Source of the DNA: Hyphomicrobiales bacterium
GTDB taxonomy: Bacteria; Pseudomonadota; Alphaproteobacteria; Rhizobiales; Beijerinckiaceae
Direction of reading: 5' to 3'
Length of the DNA: 64,000 bases
Assembly: GCA_025351165.1 (NCBI GenBank)
Contig: JANXWK010000057.1
Location: 1-64,000 of the forward strand
In this document: positions 37,462-46,021 of the stretch, one piece after another
How the letters are laid out: each line of letters starts with the position of its first letter
How positions within the stretch are numbered: the first letter of the stretch is position 1
Notes under the pieces: generated by a model
Database searches by the model: none
Told to the model about the DNA's origin: nothing
Seen by the model: the letters and a program-made list of their open reading frames with translations, nothing else
Program-made: the position numbers and the translations under genes

Positions 37462-38457
37462 ATGGTCGATCTCGTCGTAACTGAAAACCAGATTATTGAA
37501 CGCATTTTGACCATGGAATTAGTTAGAGTAACAGAGCGGGCGGCGGTTTCCTGCGCTCGTTGGCGTGGGCGCGGCGATGAAAAAGCAGCTGACAAAGCAG
37601 CCGTAGATGCCATGCGCCGAGAGTTGAACCGCCTGTCGATTGAAGGTACGGTCGTAATTGGTGAGGGTGAGCGCGATGAAGCGCCTATGCTGTTTATTGG
37701 TGAAAAACTGGGAAATGGCTTTGGTCCAAAGGTTGATATTGCTGTTGATCCTTTGGAAGGGACAACACTTTGCGCCCATGACATGCCTGGATCTATTGCA
37801 GTTATGGCTATGGCGCAGTCTGGTACTTTGCTTAACGCTCCGGACGTTTACATGGAAAAAATTGCAATTGGACCTGGATATGCACAAGGCATAATCGATC
37901 TTGATGCATCAATTGAAGACAATATCCAGGCTATGGCAAAGGCTAAAGGCGTAAGAGTAAATGAGATTACAGCCCTTGTGTTGGATCGTCCTCGTCACAA
38001 ACATTTTATTGATGGCTTGCGCAAGGTTGGAGCCTCAATCCGTTTGATCACAGATGGAGATGTAGCAGGTGTGATCTACACGACTGAGCCTGAAAAAAGC
38101 GGTGTTGACATTTATATGGGTACAGGTGGTGCCCCAGAAGGTGTGCTGGCAGCAGCAGCCTTGCGCTGTGTAGGTGGGCAGATGCAGACACGGCTTATTT
38201 TGGACACTGAAGCGAAGGTTGAACGTGCACGGACCATGGGTGTCAAAGACCCGCACAAAAAATATGATATGACTGAGCTTGCATCTGGCGATGTTGTTGT
38301 TGCTGCAACAGGCGTTACAGATGGGCCACTACTGACTGGGGTCCGCTTTCGTAAGGATGTTGTAGAAACTGAAACAATTGTTTATCGTTCGGTGACAGGC
38401 ACAGTGCGTCGTATTCAGGGTCAGCATCGTGAAATGCAGAAATTTCATCTGGATTAA
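37462..38457 (+). CDS. glpX: Class II fructose-1,6-bisphosphatase GlpX
   Basis: GlpX hydrolyses fructose-1,6-bisphosphate in gluconeogenesis. The protein has 331 residues. The metal and substrate motifs are GEGERDEAPMLFIGEKLG, VDPLEGTT and GTGGAPEGVLAAAALRCVGG. AAAGGA precedes the ATG. Placement after hom is common in Rhizobiales; recJ, which often follows, is replaced here by a minus-strand orphan. Confidence 0.98.
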   Translation: MVDLVVTENQIIERILTMELVRVTERAAVSCARWRGRGDEKAADKAAVDAMRRELNRLSIEGTVVIGEGERDEAPMLFIGEKLGNGFGPKVDIAVDPLEGTTLCAHDMPGSIAVMAMAQSGTLLNAPDVYMEKIAIGPGYAQGIIDLDASIEDNIQAMAKAKGVRVNEITALVLDRPRHKHFIDGLRKVGASIRLITDGDVAGVIYTTEPEKSGVDIYMGTGGAPEGVLAAAALRCVGGQMQTRLILDTEAKVERARTMGVKDPHKKYDMTELASGDVVVAATGVTDGPLLTGVRFRKDVVETETIVYRSVTGTVRRIQGQHREMQKFHLD

Positions 38458-38478
38458 TGGTTTTTCAAGTTGATTTTA

Positions 38479-39177
38479 TTACTCCGAGTGATGAACAAGC
38501 TTCTCAGTTTCAGCTATTAAGATTTTAAGTGAGCGTTCATCGCTGTTAAAATATGCTTTAGCAGCAACTTCGTATCCGATTTTATCTATTAAAGTTCGCG
38601 CTAATTTAATATCCGCACTGTAAGTTTTATTATCAACGGGAGAGCCATACATTTCAGAATTAAAAAATTCCGTAAAACCCTCAACTAAAACCCTATAAAT
38701 AGGTAAGTTATTTTTTGTATATGGAGTTTTACCTTCTTTATTGTTGTATCCATACGTTGAATGCATTTTTTCGATAAACTTTAGTGAGGTTGTATGTAAC
38801 ATTTCATGACTAAGAAGCTTTTGGAATGTTTCTATTCCTTCTTTCTTGTTAAGCTTGCTGTCTAAATTTATTTCGATCGCGTTTTTCTCGGGAAGATATC
38901 GACCATCTAAAGTATTGCCATCAGGTATATTTCTAAAAATAAATTTTAATCCTTCAGGAATTTTTGCATGGTATTTTTTATATTTATTCTCAATGTTTTG
39001 TTTTATTTTCCCAAATAAAGTAGATGCTTGAATCTTCATTTCATTAGGTGATAACGAAATTTGTTGTGGAGGAAATTTATTTTGATTTCGATTTTCTGAT
39101 AAGCCAAATTTATTTCTATTAGCAACAAAATTAAGTTGAGAAATTTTTAAATTGCCAAATGTAGTAATCGAAGTCAT
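38479..39177 (-). CDS. Orphan HExxH protein, predicted gluzincin-type peptidase
   Basis: I do not recognise the family of this 232-residue protein. It contains LLSHEMLHTTS, an exact HExxH zinc motif (His124, Glu125, His128). VEGFTEFF follows, with Glu166 38 residues after the second His, where a gluzincin would have its third zinc ligand. The first 60 residues are rich in Asn, Ser, Lys and Gln and look disordered, with no Sec signal peptide. The gene is clearly more A+T-rich than its neighbours glpX and glmU, which suggests separate origin. AAGGA before the ATG at 39177 is a good ribosome binding site. A secreted or effector-like peptidase is one possibility; this is inference. Confidence 0.7.
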   Translation of the reverse strand: MTSITTFGNLKISQLNFVANRNKFGLSENRNQNKFPPQQISLSPNEMKIQASTLFGKIKQNIENKYKKYHAKIPEGLKFIFRNIPDGNTLDGRYLPEKNAIEINLDSKLNKKEGIETFQKLLSHEMLHTTSLKFIEKMHSTYGYNNKEGKTPYTKNNLPIYRVLVEGFTEFFNSEMYGSPVDNKTYSADIKLARTLIDKIGYEVAAKAYFNSDERSLKILIAETEKLVHHSE

Positions 39178-39257
39178 TTTTTTATTTCCTTTTTATAATC
39201 TTCTGCACAGTAACATATCTACTTAAATAAAAAACGAAAATTTTAAATGAGGTCAGC

Positions 39258-40610
39258 ATGACTCAATCTTCTTTCTCCAATCTTGCTATTATCCTTGCTG
39301 CTGGTGAAGGCACACGGATGAAATCTGCCAAGCCCAAAGTTTTGCACGAAATTGCAGGGCTATCAATGCTGGGGCATGTTTTAGCGGCAGTAAAAAATGC
39401 TGATATATCCCATATTGTCGTTATTATAGGCCCAAATCACGAAGAAGTGGCGTCTGAAATTAATCGACACGCACCACAGGCTGAAATTATTGTTCAGAGA
39501 GAGCGTCTTGGCACTGCCCACGCCGTTCTTCAAGCAAGAGCTGCACTAGAGCAGAATCCAAAATCAGTTGTTGTGCTTTTTGGTGATACACCTTTGGTTC
39601 ACCCCCAAACAATTAAAAATTTGCTGGAATGTGTTTCTAACCAAAATGCGGTTGCAGCACTTGGCTTTTTTGCAGATAATCCAACAGGTTATGGTCGTCT
39701 GCTTATGTCTGGAAACAAGCTTGAAGCCATTCGCGAGCATAAGGATGCAAGTGATAAAGAGCTTGAAGTTAAATTCTGCAATGCAGGTTTAATGGCTTTA
39801 TCCGGCAAACACGCGCTGGAGCTTTTGAGCAATATTGGTAATAATAATACCCAAAAAGAATATTACCTGCCTGATGCTGTAGAGGTTGCATGTAGCAAGG
39901 GTTTAAGCTGTGTTGCGCTTAAGGCAGATAACAAGGAAGTGCTTGGTGTAAACGATCGTGTACAGCTTGCGCAGGCTGAAGCTGTCTGTCAGTCACGCCT
40001 ACGTGAGCAGCACATGCGTAATGGTGTTACTTTGGAAGCGCCTGAAACCGTATTTTTCAGCTATGATACATATATAGCAAGAGATGTGACCATTGAGCCT
40101 CATGTAGTTTTCAAATCAGGTGTAAGAGTTGAAGCTGGTAGTGTAATTAAGGCATTTTCACATATTGATGGTGCAACCCTTGAAAAAAGTGTAACAATCG
40201 GCCCCTTTGCGAGACTAAGACCAGGTACTAAACTGGGCGAAAACTCAAAAATAGGTAATTTTGTAGAAATCAAAGCATCAAACATTTGTAAAAATGCAAA
40301 AATAAGTCATTTGAGCTATATTGGTGATGCAGACATTGGTGATAATGCCAATATTGGTGCCGGAACAATCACTTGTAATTATGATGGGTTCAACAAGTTT
40401 CGAACTGTAATAGGCGAAGATGCATTTGTTGGTAGTAACACCGCATTAGTTGCACCAGTTGAAATTGGGGCAGGGGCTTACATTGGTTCTGGCTCAACAA
40501 TAACAGAAAATGTGCCAGATGATGCACTTGGACTTGCAAGAGCTAGGCAGGTTGTGAAACTCGGGTGGGGTGACAGTTTTCGTAACATAAATTCGGGCAC
40601 GAAGGATTAA
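39258..40610 (+). CDS. glmU: Bifunctional GlmU (GlcNAc-1-P uridyltransferase / GlcN-1-P acetyltransferase)
   Basis: GlmU makes UDP-GlcNAc for peptidoglycan and lipid A. The N-terminal pyrophosphorylase domain has ILAAGEGTRMKSAKPKVLHE at residues 11-30 and LFGDTPLV. The C-terminal left-handed beta-helix (from about 255) includes GPFARLRPGTKLGENSKIGN, GAGTITCNYDG and FVGSNTALVAPV with the acetyltransferase site. 450 residues is normal. glmS, which often follows, is not adjacent. Confidence 0.98.
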   Translation: MTQSSFSNLAIILAAGEGTRMKSAKPKVLHEIAGLSMLGHVLAAVKNADISHIVVIIGPNHEEVASEINRHAPQAEIIVQRERLGTAHAVLQARAALEQNPKSVVVLFGDTPLVHPQTIKNLLECVSNQNAVAALGFFADNPTGYGRLLMSGNKLEAIREHKDASDKELEVKFCNAGLMALSGKHALELLSNIGNNNTQKEYYLPDAVEVACSKGLSCVALKADNKEVLGVNDRVQLAQAEAVCQSRLREQHMRNGVTLEAPETVFFSYDTYIARDVTIEPHVVFKSGVRVEAGSVIKAFSHIDGATLEKSVTIGPFARLRPGTKLGENSKIGNFVEIKASNICKNAKISHLSYIGDADIGDNANIGAGTITCNYDGFNKFRTVIGEDAFVGSNTALVAPVEIGAGAYIGSGSTITENVPDDALGLARARQVVKLGWGDSFRNINSGTKD

Positions 40611-40797
40611 CCCTCTGGCGAAGTTATAATGCTTACATTAAAGCAATGACTTGATGAGTTTATATTGCCATAAAACTAGTACAAACCAATTTTTTGAACT
40701 AAGCAAGAGGCTTCAAAACATTGCTATTTTCAAGATTATTATACTTAAACTTAGCCTAAGCACTTTTTGTAAGAACACTTTTATTGATTCATATACT

Positions 40798-42279
40798 CTA
40801 GAGTAAATTTTTTATAACTCTGATATCAAGATCCTTGATTTTTTTACGTAGTGTATTGCGGTTTAATCCAAGTAGTTCAGCGGCACGTATCTGGTTACCA
40901 CGAGTTGCAGCTAGCGTAACGCTAATAAGCGGATGCTCAAATTGTTGTAACATCCTGTCATACAGGCCATCTGGTGGTAAATCACCTCCAAATTTTGCAA
41001 AATAATCTGTAAGATGCTTTTCAATTGTTAATGGCAAACTCTCAACCGCTAAGTCAGCTTCATTCATTGCCATATGCAGAGGGGCAGGGCGATGCTGATC
41101 AGCTGTAATTTCTGCATCAATAATAGGTGCTGTAATTGTTTCCTGGGGGCATAGTGCAGCCAAACGACGTACTAGATTTTCCAACTCGCGTACATTGCCA
41201 GGCCACGAATAGGCCTTCAGGCGGTTAAGTGCCTCAGCATCAATATTTTTCCGTGGCAAACCCTCTTTTTCGGCCATAATTAAAAAATGACGAACAAGAT
41301 CAGGCACATCACCAGCACGCTCCCGCAAAGCTGGCAATCGTATAGGAACTACGTTCAGTCGATAGTACAAGTCTTCACGAAAGGTACCTTGCGCAATAAG
41401 ACTTGTTAAATCCTTATTTGTTGCAGCCACAATCCGCACATCAGTTTTAAGTGCAGTACGACCCCCAACAGTTGTATATTCTCCCTGCTGCAAAACACGC
41501 AGAAGCCGTGTTTGTGCCTCCATTGGCATATCGCCAATTTCATCAAGGAATAACGTACCACCCTGTGCCTGTTCAAAGCGACCTGAGCTGCGGGCATTGG
41601 CCCCTGTAAAGGCCCCTTTTTCATGACCAAAAAGTTCAGATTCTATCAGCTCTCTTGGAATGGCTGCCATGTTGATAGCTACAAATGGTCCACGTTTGCG
41701 CTTGCCAAAATCATGTAAAGCGCGTGCAACAAGTTCTTTACCCGTTCCAGATTCACCATTGACCATAACGGTCAGCTCTGTTTGCATTAATCTTGCCAAT
41801 ATGCGGTAGATATCCTGCATGGCTGGCGAGCGACCAACCATTGGAATTTCATCTTGATGAATGACATCTACATCGAGTTTACGGTTTTTAGGCTCAGACA
41901 TTGCACGCCCTACAATGTTTACCAGCTCATTCAGATCGAACGGCTTTGGTAAATAATCATAAGCACCACGCTCACTGGCCTTTATCGCCGTCATAAAAGT
42001 GTTTTGAGCACTCATAACAATTATAGGCAGCTCAGGACGAAGGTTTCTGATGCGTGGAATAAGGTCAAAAGCATTCTCATCTGGCATGACAACATCAGTT
42101 ATGATAAGTTCACCATCGCCTCCTTGCACCCAGCGCCAAAGCATTCCAGCTGTGCCAGTCGCACGCACTTCATACCCCGCCCTTGTCAATGCCTGGCTTA
42201 CAACAGTGCGTATTGCAGCATCATCATCTGCTATAAGAATACTACCTTTTGTTGCAGGCAATATTGAGGTCTGATTCAT
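40798..42279 (-). CDS. ntrC: Nitrogen regulation response regulator NtrC
   Basis: NtrC activates sigma-54 promoters when nitrogen is short. The protein has 493 residues: a receiver domain (about 12-130) with phospho-acceptor Asp62 in IITDVVMP; a sigma-54 AAA+ domain with Walker A GESGTGKE (175-182), GAFTGA (222-227) and FLDEIGD; and a C-terminal Fis-type helix-turn-helix ([20 protein letters not shown]). It is the third gene of dusB-ntrB-ntrC. The related pair ntrY-ntrX, usually next in Rhizobiales, is missing: the convergent gene glmU follows. Confidence 0.98.
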   Translation of the reverse strand: MNQTSILPATKGSILIADDDAAIRTVVSQALTRAGYEVRATGTAGMLWRWVQGGDGELIITDVVMPDENAFDLIPRIRNLRPELPIIVMSAQNTFMTAIKASERGAYDYLPKPFDLNELVNIVGRAMSEPKNRKLDVDVIHQDEIPMVGRSPAMQDIYRILARLMQTELTVMVNGESGTGKELVARALHDFGKRKRGPFVAINMAAIPRELIESELFGHEKGAFTGANARSSGRFEQAQGGTLFLDEIGDMPMEAQTRLLRVLQQGEYTTVGGRTALKTDVRIVAATNKDLTSLIAQGTFREDLYYRLNVVPIRLPALRERAGDVPDLVRHFLIMAEKEGLPRKNIDAEALNRLKAYSWPGNVRELENLVRRLAALCPQETITAPIIDAEITADQHRPAPLHMAMNEADLAVESLPLTIEKHLTDYFAKFGGDLPPDGLYDRMLQQFEHPLISVTLAATRGNQIRAAELLGLNRNTLRKKIKDLDIRVIKNLL

Positions 42280-42296
42280 AGGGTAGCTCCAGCTTA

Positions 42297-43409
42297 CTAA
42301 TTTTGCGAACTGCGGTATACAGGAAGCAGAATTCTGAAAACGGTCTCGTGACGTACTGGTTCACATTCGACAATTCCACCATGATCACCAATAATCTTTG
42401 CTACCATTGCAAGACCGAGGCCAGAGCCGCTTTCTTTTGTTGTAACAAATGGATCAAATAGGAGCGGCATTAAATCAGGTGCAATTCCAGGCCCAGTATC
42501 TCGCACACAAACTTCTAAAGGTAGCTCGACCCGCCCATTGCTGCCTTGCATGGTCATTCGCATACTGGGCTTATAAGCAGTTGTTAGTGTAATCTCGCGG
42601 CGTGAACCTTTAAAATTACAGTTGAATGCCTCCGCTGCATTTTTAACCAGATTAAGAAAAACCTGAATTAAAAGATCACTATTACCATCTACTGGTGGCA
42701 GGGATGGGTCATAAACTTCATGAAACACAATATTATGGGCAAATCCAGACATAGAAATTCGTTTTACATGCTCCAGCACAGAATGAATATTGACTGGGCC
42801 ACGTGTAATTGGCCTCGAATCGGAAAAAGCTTCAAACCGCTCTACAAGCCTGACAATACGATCTGTTTCATCTCGTATAAGTTCGGTTAAAGTGCGATCA
42901 TCATCATTAACAGATGTCTCAAGCAGCTGCGCAGCGCCCCGAATTCCAGATAACGGATTTTTGATTTCGTGGGCTAGCATTGCAGCTAGTGCACTGACAG
43001 ATCGTGCGGCGCCCCTATGCGTGAGTTGCCTGCCTATTTTTTCAGCAAGTGTACGTTCTTTCAGCATAACAACGATTGTATTTGAATTTTCGTTACATGG
43101 CCCAGCAAAAAAATCGACCAGCTTTTCGCCACCTGATCGTGACAGCTCAAAAAGTATACCATATTCGTTGAAAGCCATCTGCTGGCATCGGGCTTGCGCT
43201 ACAAGCTCCAAGATTTGTGAATGGGCAGCGCATAGATCAGTTAAAGTATGTTTTCGCAGAATAGGAATGCTGATTTCGAAAAAAGTTTCTGTTGCAGAGT
43301 TTGCTTCAATAATCTCATTTTTTTCATTGAGTAAAAAAATTGGATGTGGAAGCGCATTTAAAATAGTATTGGTGTTTAAAATGGAGCTTGTGTGAGCAGC
43401 AAGTGTCAT
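42297..43409 (-). CDS. ntrB: Nitrogen regulation sensor kinase NtrB
   Basis: NtrB is the cytosolic kinase/phosphatase of NtrC, controlled by PII. It has 370 residues: a PAS domain (about 15-90), the H box [17 protein letters not shown] with His147, the N box [10 protein letters not shown], and the G boxes DTGPGIAPD and SGSGLGLAM. It starts on the last base of the dusB stop (TAATG), so translation is coupled. ntrC follows after 17 bases. Confidence 0.97.
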   Translation of the reverse strand: MTLAAHTSSILNTNTILNALPHPIFLLNEKNEIIEANSATETFFEISIPILRKHTLTDLCAAHSQILELVAQARCQQMAFNEYGILFELSRSGGEKLVDFFAGPCNENSNTIVVMLKERTLAEKIGRQLTHRGAARSVSALAAMLAHEIKNPLSGIRGAAQLLETSVNDDDRTLTELIRDETDRIVRLVERFEAFSDSRPITRGPVNIHSVLEHVKRISMSGFAHNIVFHEVYDPSLPPVDGNSDLLIQVFLNLVKNAAEAFNCNFKGSRREITLTTAYKPSMRMTMQGSNGRVELPLEVCVRDTGPGIAPDLMPLLFDPFVTTKESGSGLGLAMVAKIIGDHGGIVECEPVRHETVFRILLPVYRSSQN

Positions 43410-44425
43410 TATGCTGCGTTCCTTTTTTTAGTGGGATTACTAAAAAGCCTGCCAAGTATTATCATAACCTGATGATGATCTTGACTAGAAACAAGTTGCA
43501 GCCTGTCTTGTATACTAAGATCAAACCCCATCTCAGTTGCAGATTCTGCATATGCCGCAAGATGCTTGCGTGCATGTCTTATGCCATATTCTATACCGTA
43601 CAATGTCAATATTTCCTCATAATGGGCAGTTACTGCATCAGTAAGACATTCTGATGACAGAATTACTGATGGAATGTCAGAAAGAAATCTGGAAATATCT
43701 GCAATAACCCAGGGTTGTCCTAAAGCTGCACGTCCAATCATCACTGCATCTGTGCCAGACTGATTTAAAGCGTTGAGGGCATCCTGTTCGCAGCAGATAT
43801 CACCATTTACAATGACAGGAATTGAAACAGCATCTTTCACAATTTTCACAGCCTTCCAATTGGCAGTTCCTTTGTAAAATTGCTGTCTGGTACGACCATG
43901 AACTGTAATCAGTTTAACGCCAAGTTTTTCTGCCCGCTGTGCAAGCTCCGCCGCGTTATGACTGTTCTCATCCCAACCCAGCCGCATTTTAACTGTAACA
44001 GGGCAGGACGTGGCACTAAGGGTCGCCTCAATCAAGCGTTCAGCATGATCCAGATCGCGCATAAGAGCGGAGCCAGAAAGACCACCAGTGACACGTTTTG
44101 CCGGGCACCCCATATTAATGTCTATGATATCAGCACCAGTATTGGTTGCAAGTTGTGCTGCTTTTCCCATCCAGTATGGATTACAACCAGCAAGCTGTAC
44201 CATATGCAGCGTGTTCTCACATCGCTCAGAGCGAAATTTGGCCTCAATTGAGCCTTTTACAAACTGATCTGATGCAACCATTTCAGACACAACTAAAGGT
44301 GCACCAAACTGAACTGCCATTTTGCGGAACGGGGCGTCTGTAATGCCAGACATGGGCGCAAGAACAGCAGTGCCCGGGATGTTGATGTCGCCGATTTGTA
44401 GTGTGGATCGTGTGGGGATATTCAA
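43409..44425 (-). CDS. dusB: tRNA-dihydrouridine synthase DusB (NifR3)
   Basis: DusB reduces uridine to dihydrouridine in tRNA with FMN. The protein has 338 residues with [35 protein letters not shown] (catalytic Cys in GCP), KMRLGWDE, and the FMN-binding blocks VNGDI and GRAALGQPW. As in most alphaproteobacteria it heads the ntrBC operon. ispDF, which often lies next to it, is 5 kb away here. Confidence 0.97.
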   Translation of the reverse strand: MNIPTRSTLQIGDINIPGTAVLAPMSGITDAPFRKMAVQFGAPLVVSEMVASDQFVKGSIEAKFRSERCENTLHMVQLAGCNPYWMGKAAQLATNTGADIIDINMGCPAKRVTGGLSGSALMRDLDHAERLIEATLSATSCPVTVKMRLGWDENSHNAAELAQRAEKLGVKLITVHGRTRQQFYKGTANWKAVKIVKDAVSIPVIVNGDICCEQDALNALNQSGTDAVMIGRAALGQPWVIADISRFLSDIPSVILSSECLTDAVTAHYEEILTLYGIEYGIRHARKHLAAYAESATEMGFDLSIQDRLQLVSSQDHHQVMIILGRLFSNPTKKRNAA

Positions 44426-44658
44426 TCTATAATCTGCCTTAATTTTATCCAGATTTAATATTGCATAAAATATAGGCAGATTTCAAGAGGGGATGTGCAT
44501 TCAACATAAATAGCTTAATGGTTTTTCTAGCCTCATCATGCGCGTTTTTGATAGGCGGATCAGCACTGCGCATATCCTCGCATGGAGGTGGCGGTTGTGG
44601 CTGATACCATCGCTTATTGTTTCGTAAAAGACATTTTAGCTTACGTTTAGTTTGCAGG

Positions 44659-45708
44659 CTATCTATACCGGTTATATTCCCACTGTAATGGTCTGTATTC
44701 ATTATCTTTAATACGAAATGCTTCTGTTGTAAGTTCACGCATGCGGGTACCATTAGCCTTGAACTTTTGATTTAACTCTTTGTATTGTTGACTGCCTTTC
44801 TCATGACGCCCCATAGATTCATGTATTTGAGGTTGCTCAGCTTTTAGCTTAAAATATTCTTTCCACATGCCGTCCATTTTATCGGCTAGTTCTTGTTTCT
44901 TCAGATGCTCAGCTCTCACTGCTTCGTTATGCTCCTTTATTTTTTCAGGAGTACTATTGGCTGCATGCTCTTCTGCAGAGCGCTCTAGTCCAGCCTCCTT
45001 TTGAAGGTCAGATATTTCTCTAGAATTTTTATTGAACTCTGTGTCTAACTTTTTTTGTTCCACTCTTGGAGATTCTTTAAGACCTCTTGCCCTATACCAT
45101 TTAGGGGATATTCGACTTGTAGGAGCATTTTTTAAAATTTCGCTTAATTCGGAAGATCTAGCACGTATTTCAGCCTGCCTTGCATTTAATTGTGTGATAC
45201 GCGCTTCTCTTTCTCTTTTCTTTTTTTGTTTTTCATCATCTGGTGGCATAGGCGCACCTGTTGATGCAGTGCTAGAAGTCTGAGGCTGTGTTTTTGCCTT
45301 TAGGGGTTCGTTACCATCATTTATTTGCAAAGGCTGATTTTTTTGTCTTGTTGCCGTCCATGCTTGAATGGCGTTACCAATTTTCTTGCCAAGCTCTAGC
45401 GGATTGGAGTTTTTCACAATGCTCGAGAAGCTTTTATTAATAATAGCGCGATCACTATCAGTTGTGTTGATGTAAAAAGCTGTAAATCCTACTGCGGCTG
45501 ACAAGCCAATAGCTGCAATGATTTGCGCCGCGCTCAAACCGCCAATAGCGATGACTGGAGCAAAAGCCATTTTTTTATCTGCTGCATTGCCTGCTGATTG
45601 CAAGGAACTATTGAAAGCTGCACTTTGTGTTGCAGTGTTCAGCGAAGGCTGATTACTCCCTACAAGTCCTGTGCCAGTGCGGATTGAGTTTAGTGTGTTG
45701 GTAGCCAT
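44659..45708 (-). CDS. Orphan membrane-associated coiled-coil protein
   Basis: I do not recognise this 349-residue protein. Residues 1-45 are rich in Ser, Thr, Asn and Gln. A hydrophobic stretch follows at about 48-80 (APVIAIGGLSAAQIIAAIGL, then further apolar residues), enough for one long or two short membrane helices. A Pro/Thr/Ser linker is near 130-155. The rest (about 155-345) is highly charged and helical (EKQKKKREREARITQLNARQ), a likely coiled coil. It could be a membrane-inserted effector or a structural protein; neither can be shown. It lies alone between dusB and mrcA on the minus strand. The 200 bases after its stop hold only a frame fragment that I do not support as a gene. Confidence 0.65.
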   Translation of the reverse strand: MATNTLNSIRTGTGLVGSNQPSLNTATQSAAFNSSLQSAGNAADKKMAFAPVIAIGGLSAAQIIAAIGLSAAVGFTAFYINTTDSDRAIINKSFSSIVKNSNPLELGKKIGNAIQAWTATRQKNQPLQINDGNEPLKAKTQPQTSSTASTGAPMPPDDEKQKKKREREARITQLNARQAEIRARSSELSEILKNAPTSRISPKWYRARGLKESPRVEQKKLDTEFNKNSREISDLQKEAGLERSAEEHAANSTPEKIKEHNEAVRAEHLKKQELADKMDGMWKEYFKLKAEQPQIHESMGRHEKGSQQYKELNQKFKANGTRMRELTTEAFRIKDNEYRPLQWEYNRYR

Positions 45709-46021
45709 AATGTTATTCTTTCATTTTAACGTATGAAATTCAGTAACTGCTAGAATTCACAAATATGTTGTGTTTTGGTCTTGTTTACAGGATGCGTAAA
45801 GCATCTGTAAAATATTAATAAGCCTTTAACCTTACACCAACCTTACAAGAATTAAAAAAAATGGATTTTTTAATTATTTTTTAAAGCGTGTCTTTCCAGT
45901 TCTCGCAAAGGTGGTAGGGATATGTTAACAAAAATATAACTGGGCATTGACAGTGTCATTTGGCACAATCAATCTTCAGCAACATGCGTTTGACAGTCTT
46001 GTTTTTGAAAAGTTTTACAAT
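45709..46021. other. Divergent intergenic region with imperfect hairpin
   Basis: This 313-base A+T-rich region separates the coiled-coil orphan from mrcA. tttacaggatgc (45784-45795) pairs with gcatctgtaaa (45801-45811) with one bulged base and a 5-base loop. It lies about 75 bases before the minus-strand gene and may be an operator or leader hairpin. No gene is seen. The open frame of mrcA reaches a TTG at 45947. Confidence 0.3.

Noticed and set aside
44445-44753. Frame of 102 codons on the minus strand after the coiled-coil orphan
   Set aside because: Its first third overlaps the orphan in another frame and it lacks a convincing start. The part from 44658 down might be a decayed gene, but I cannot support it.
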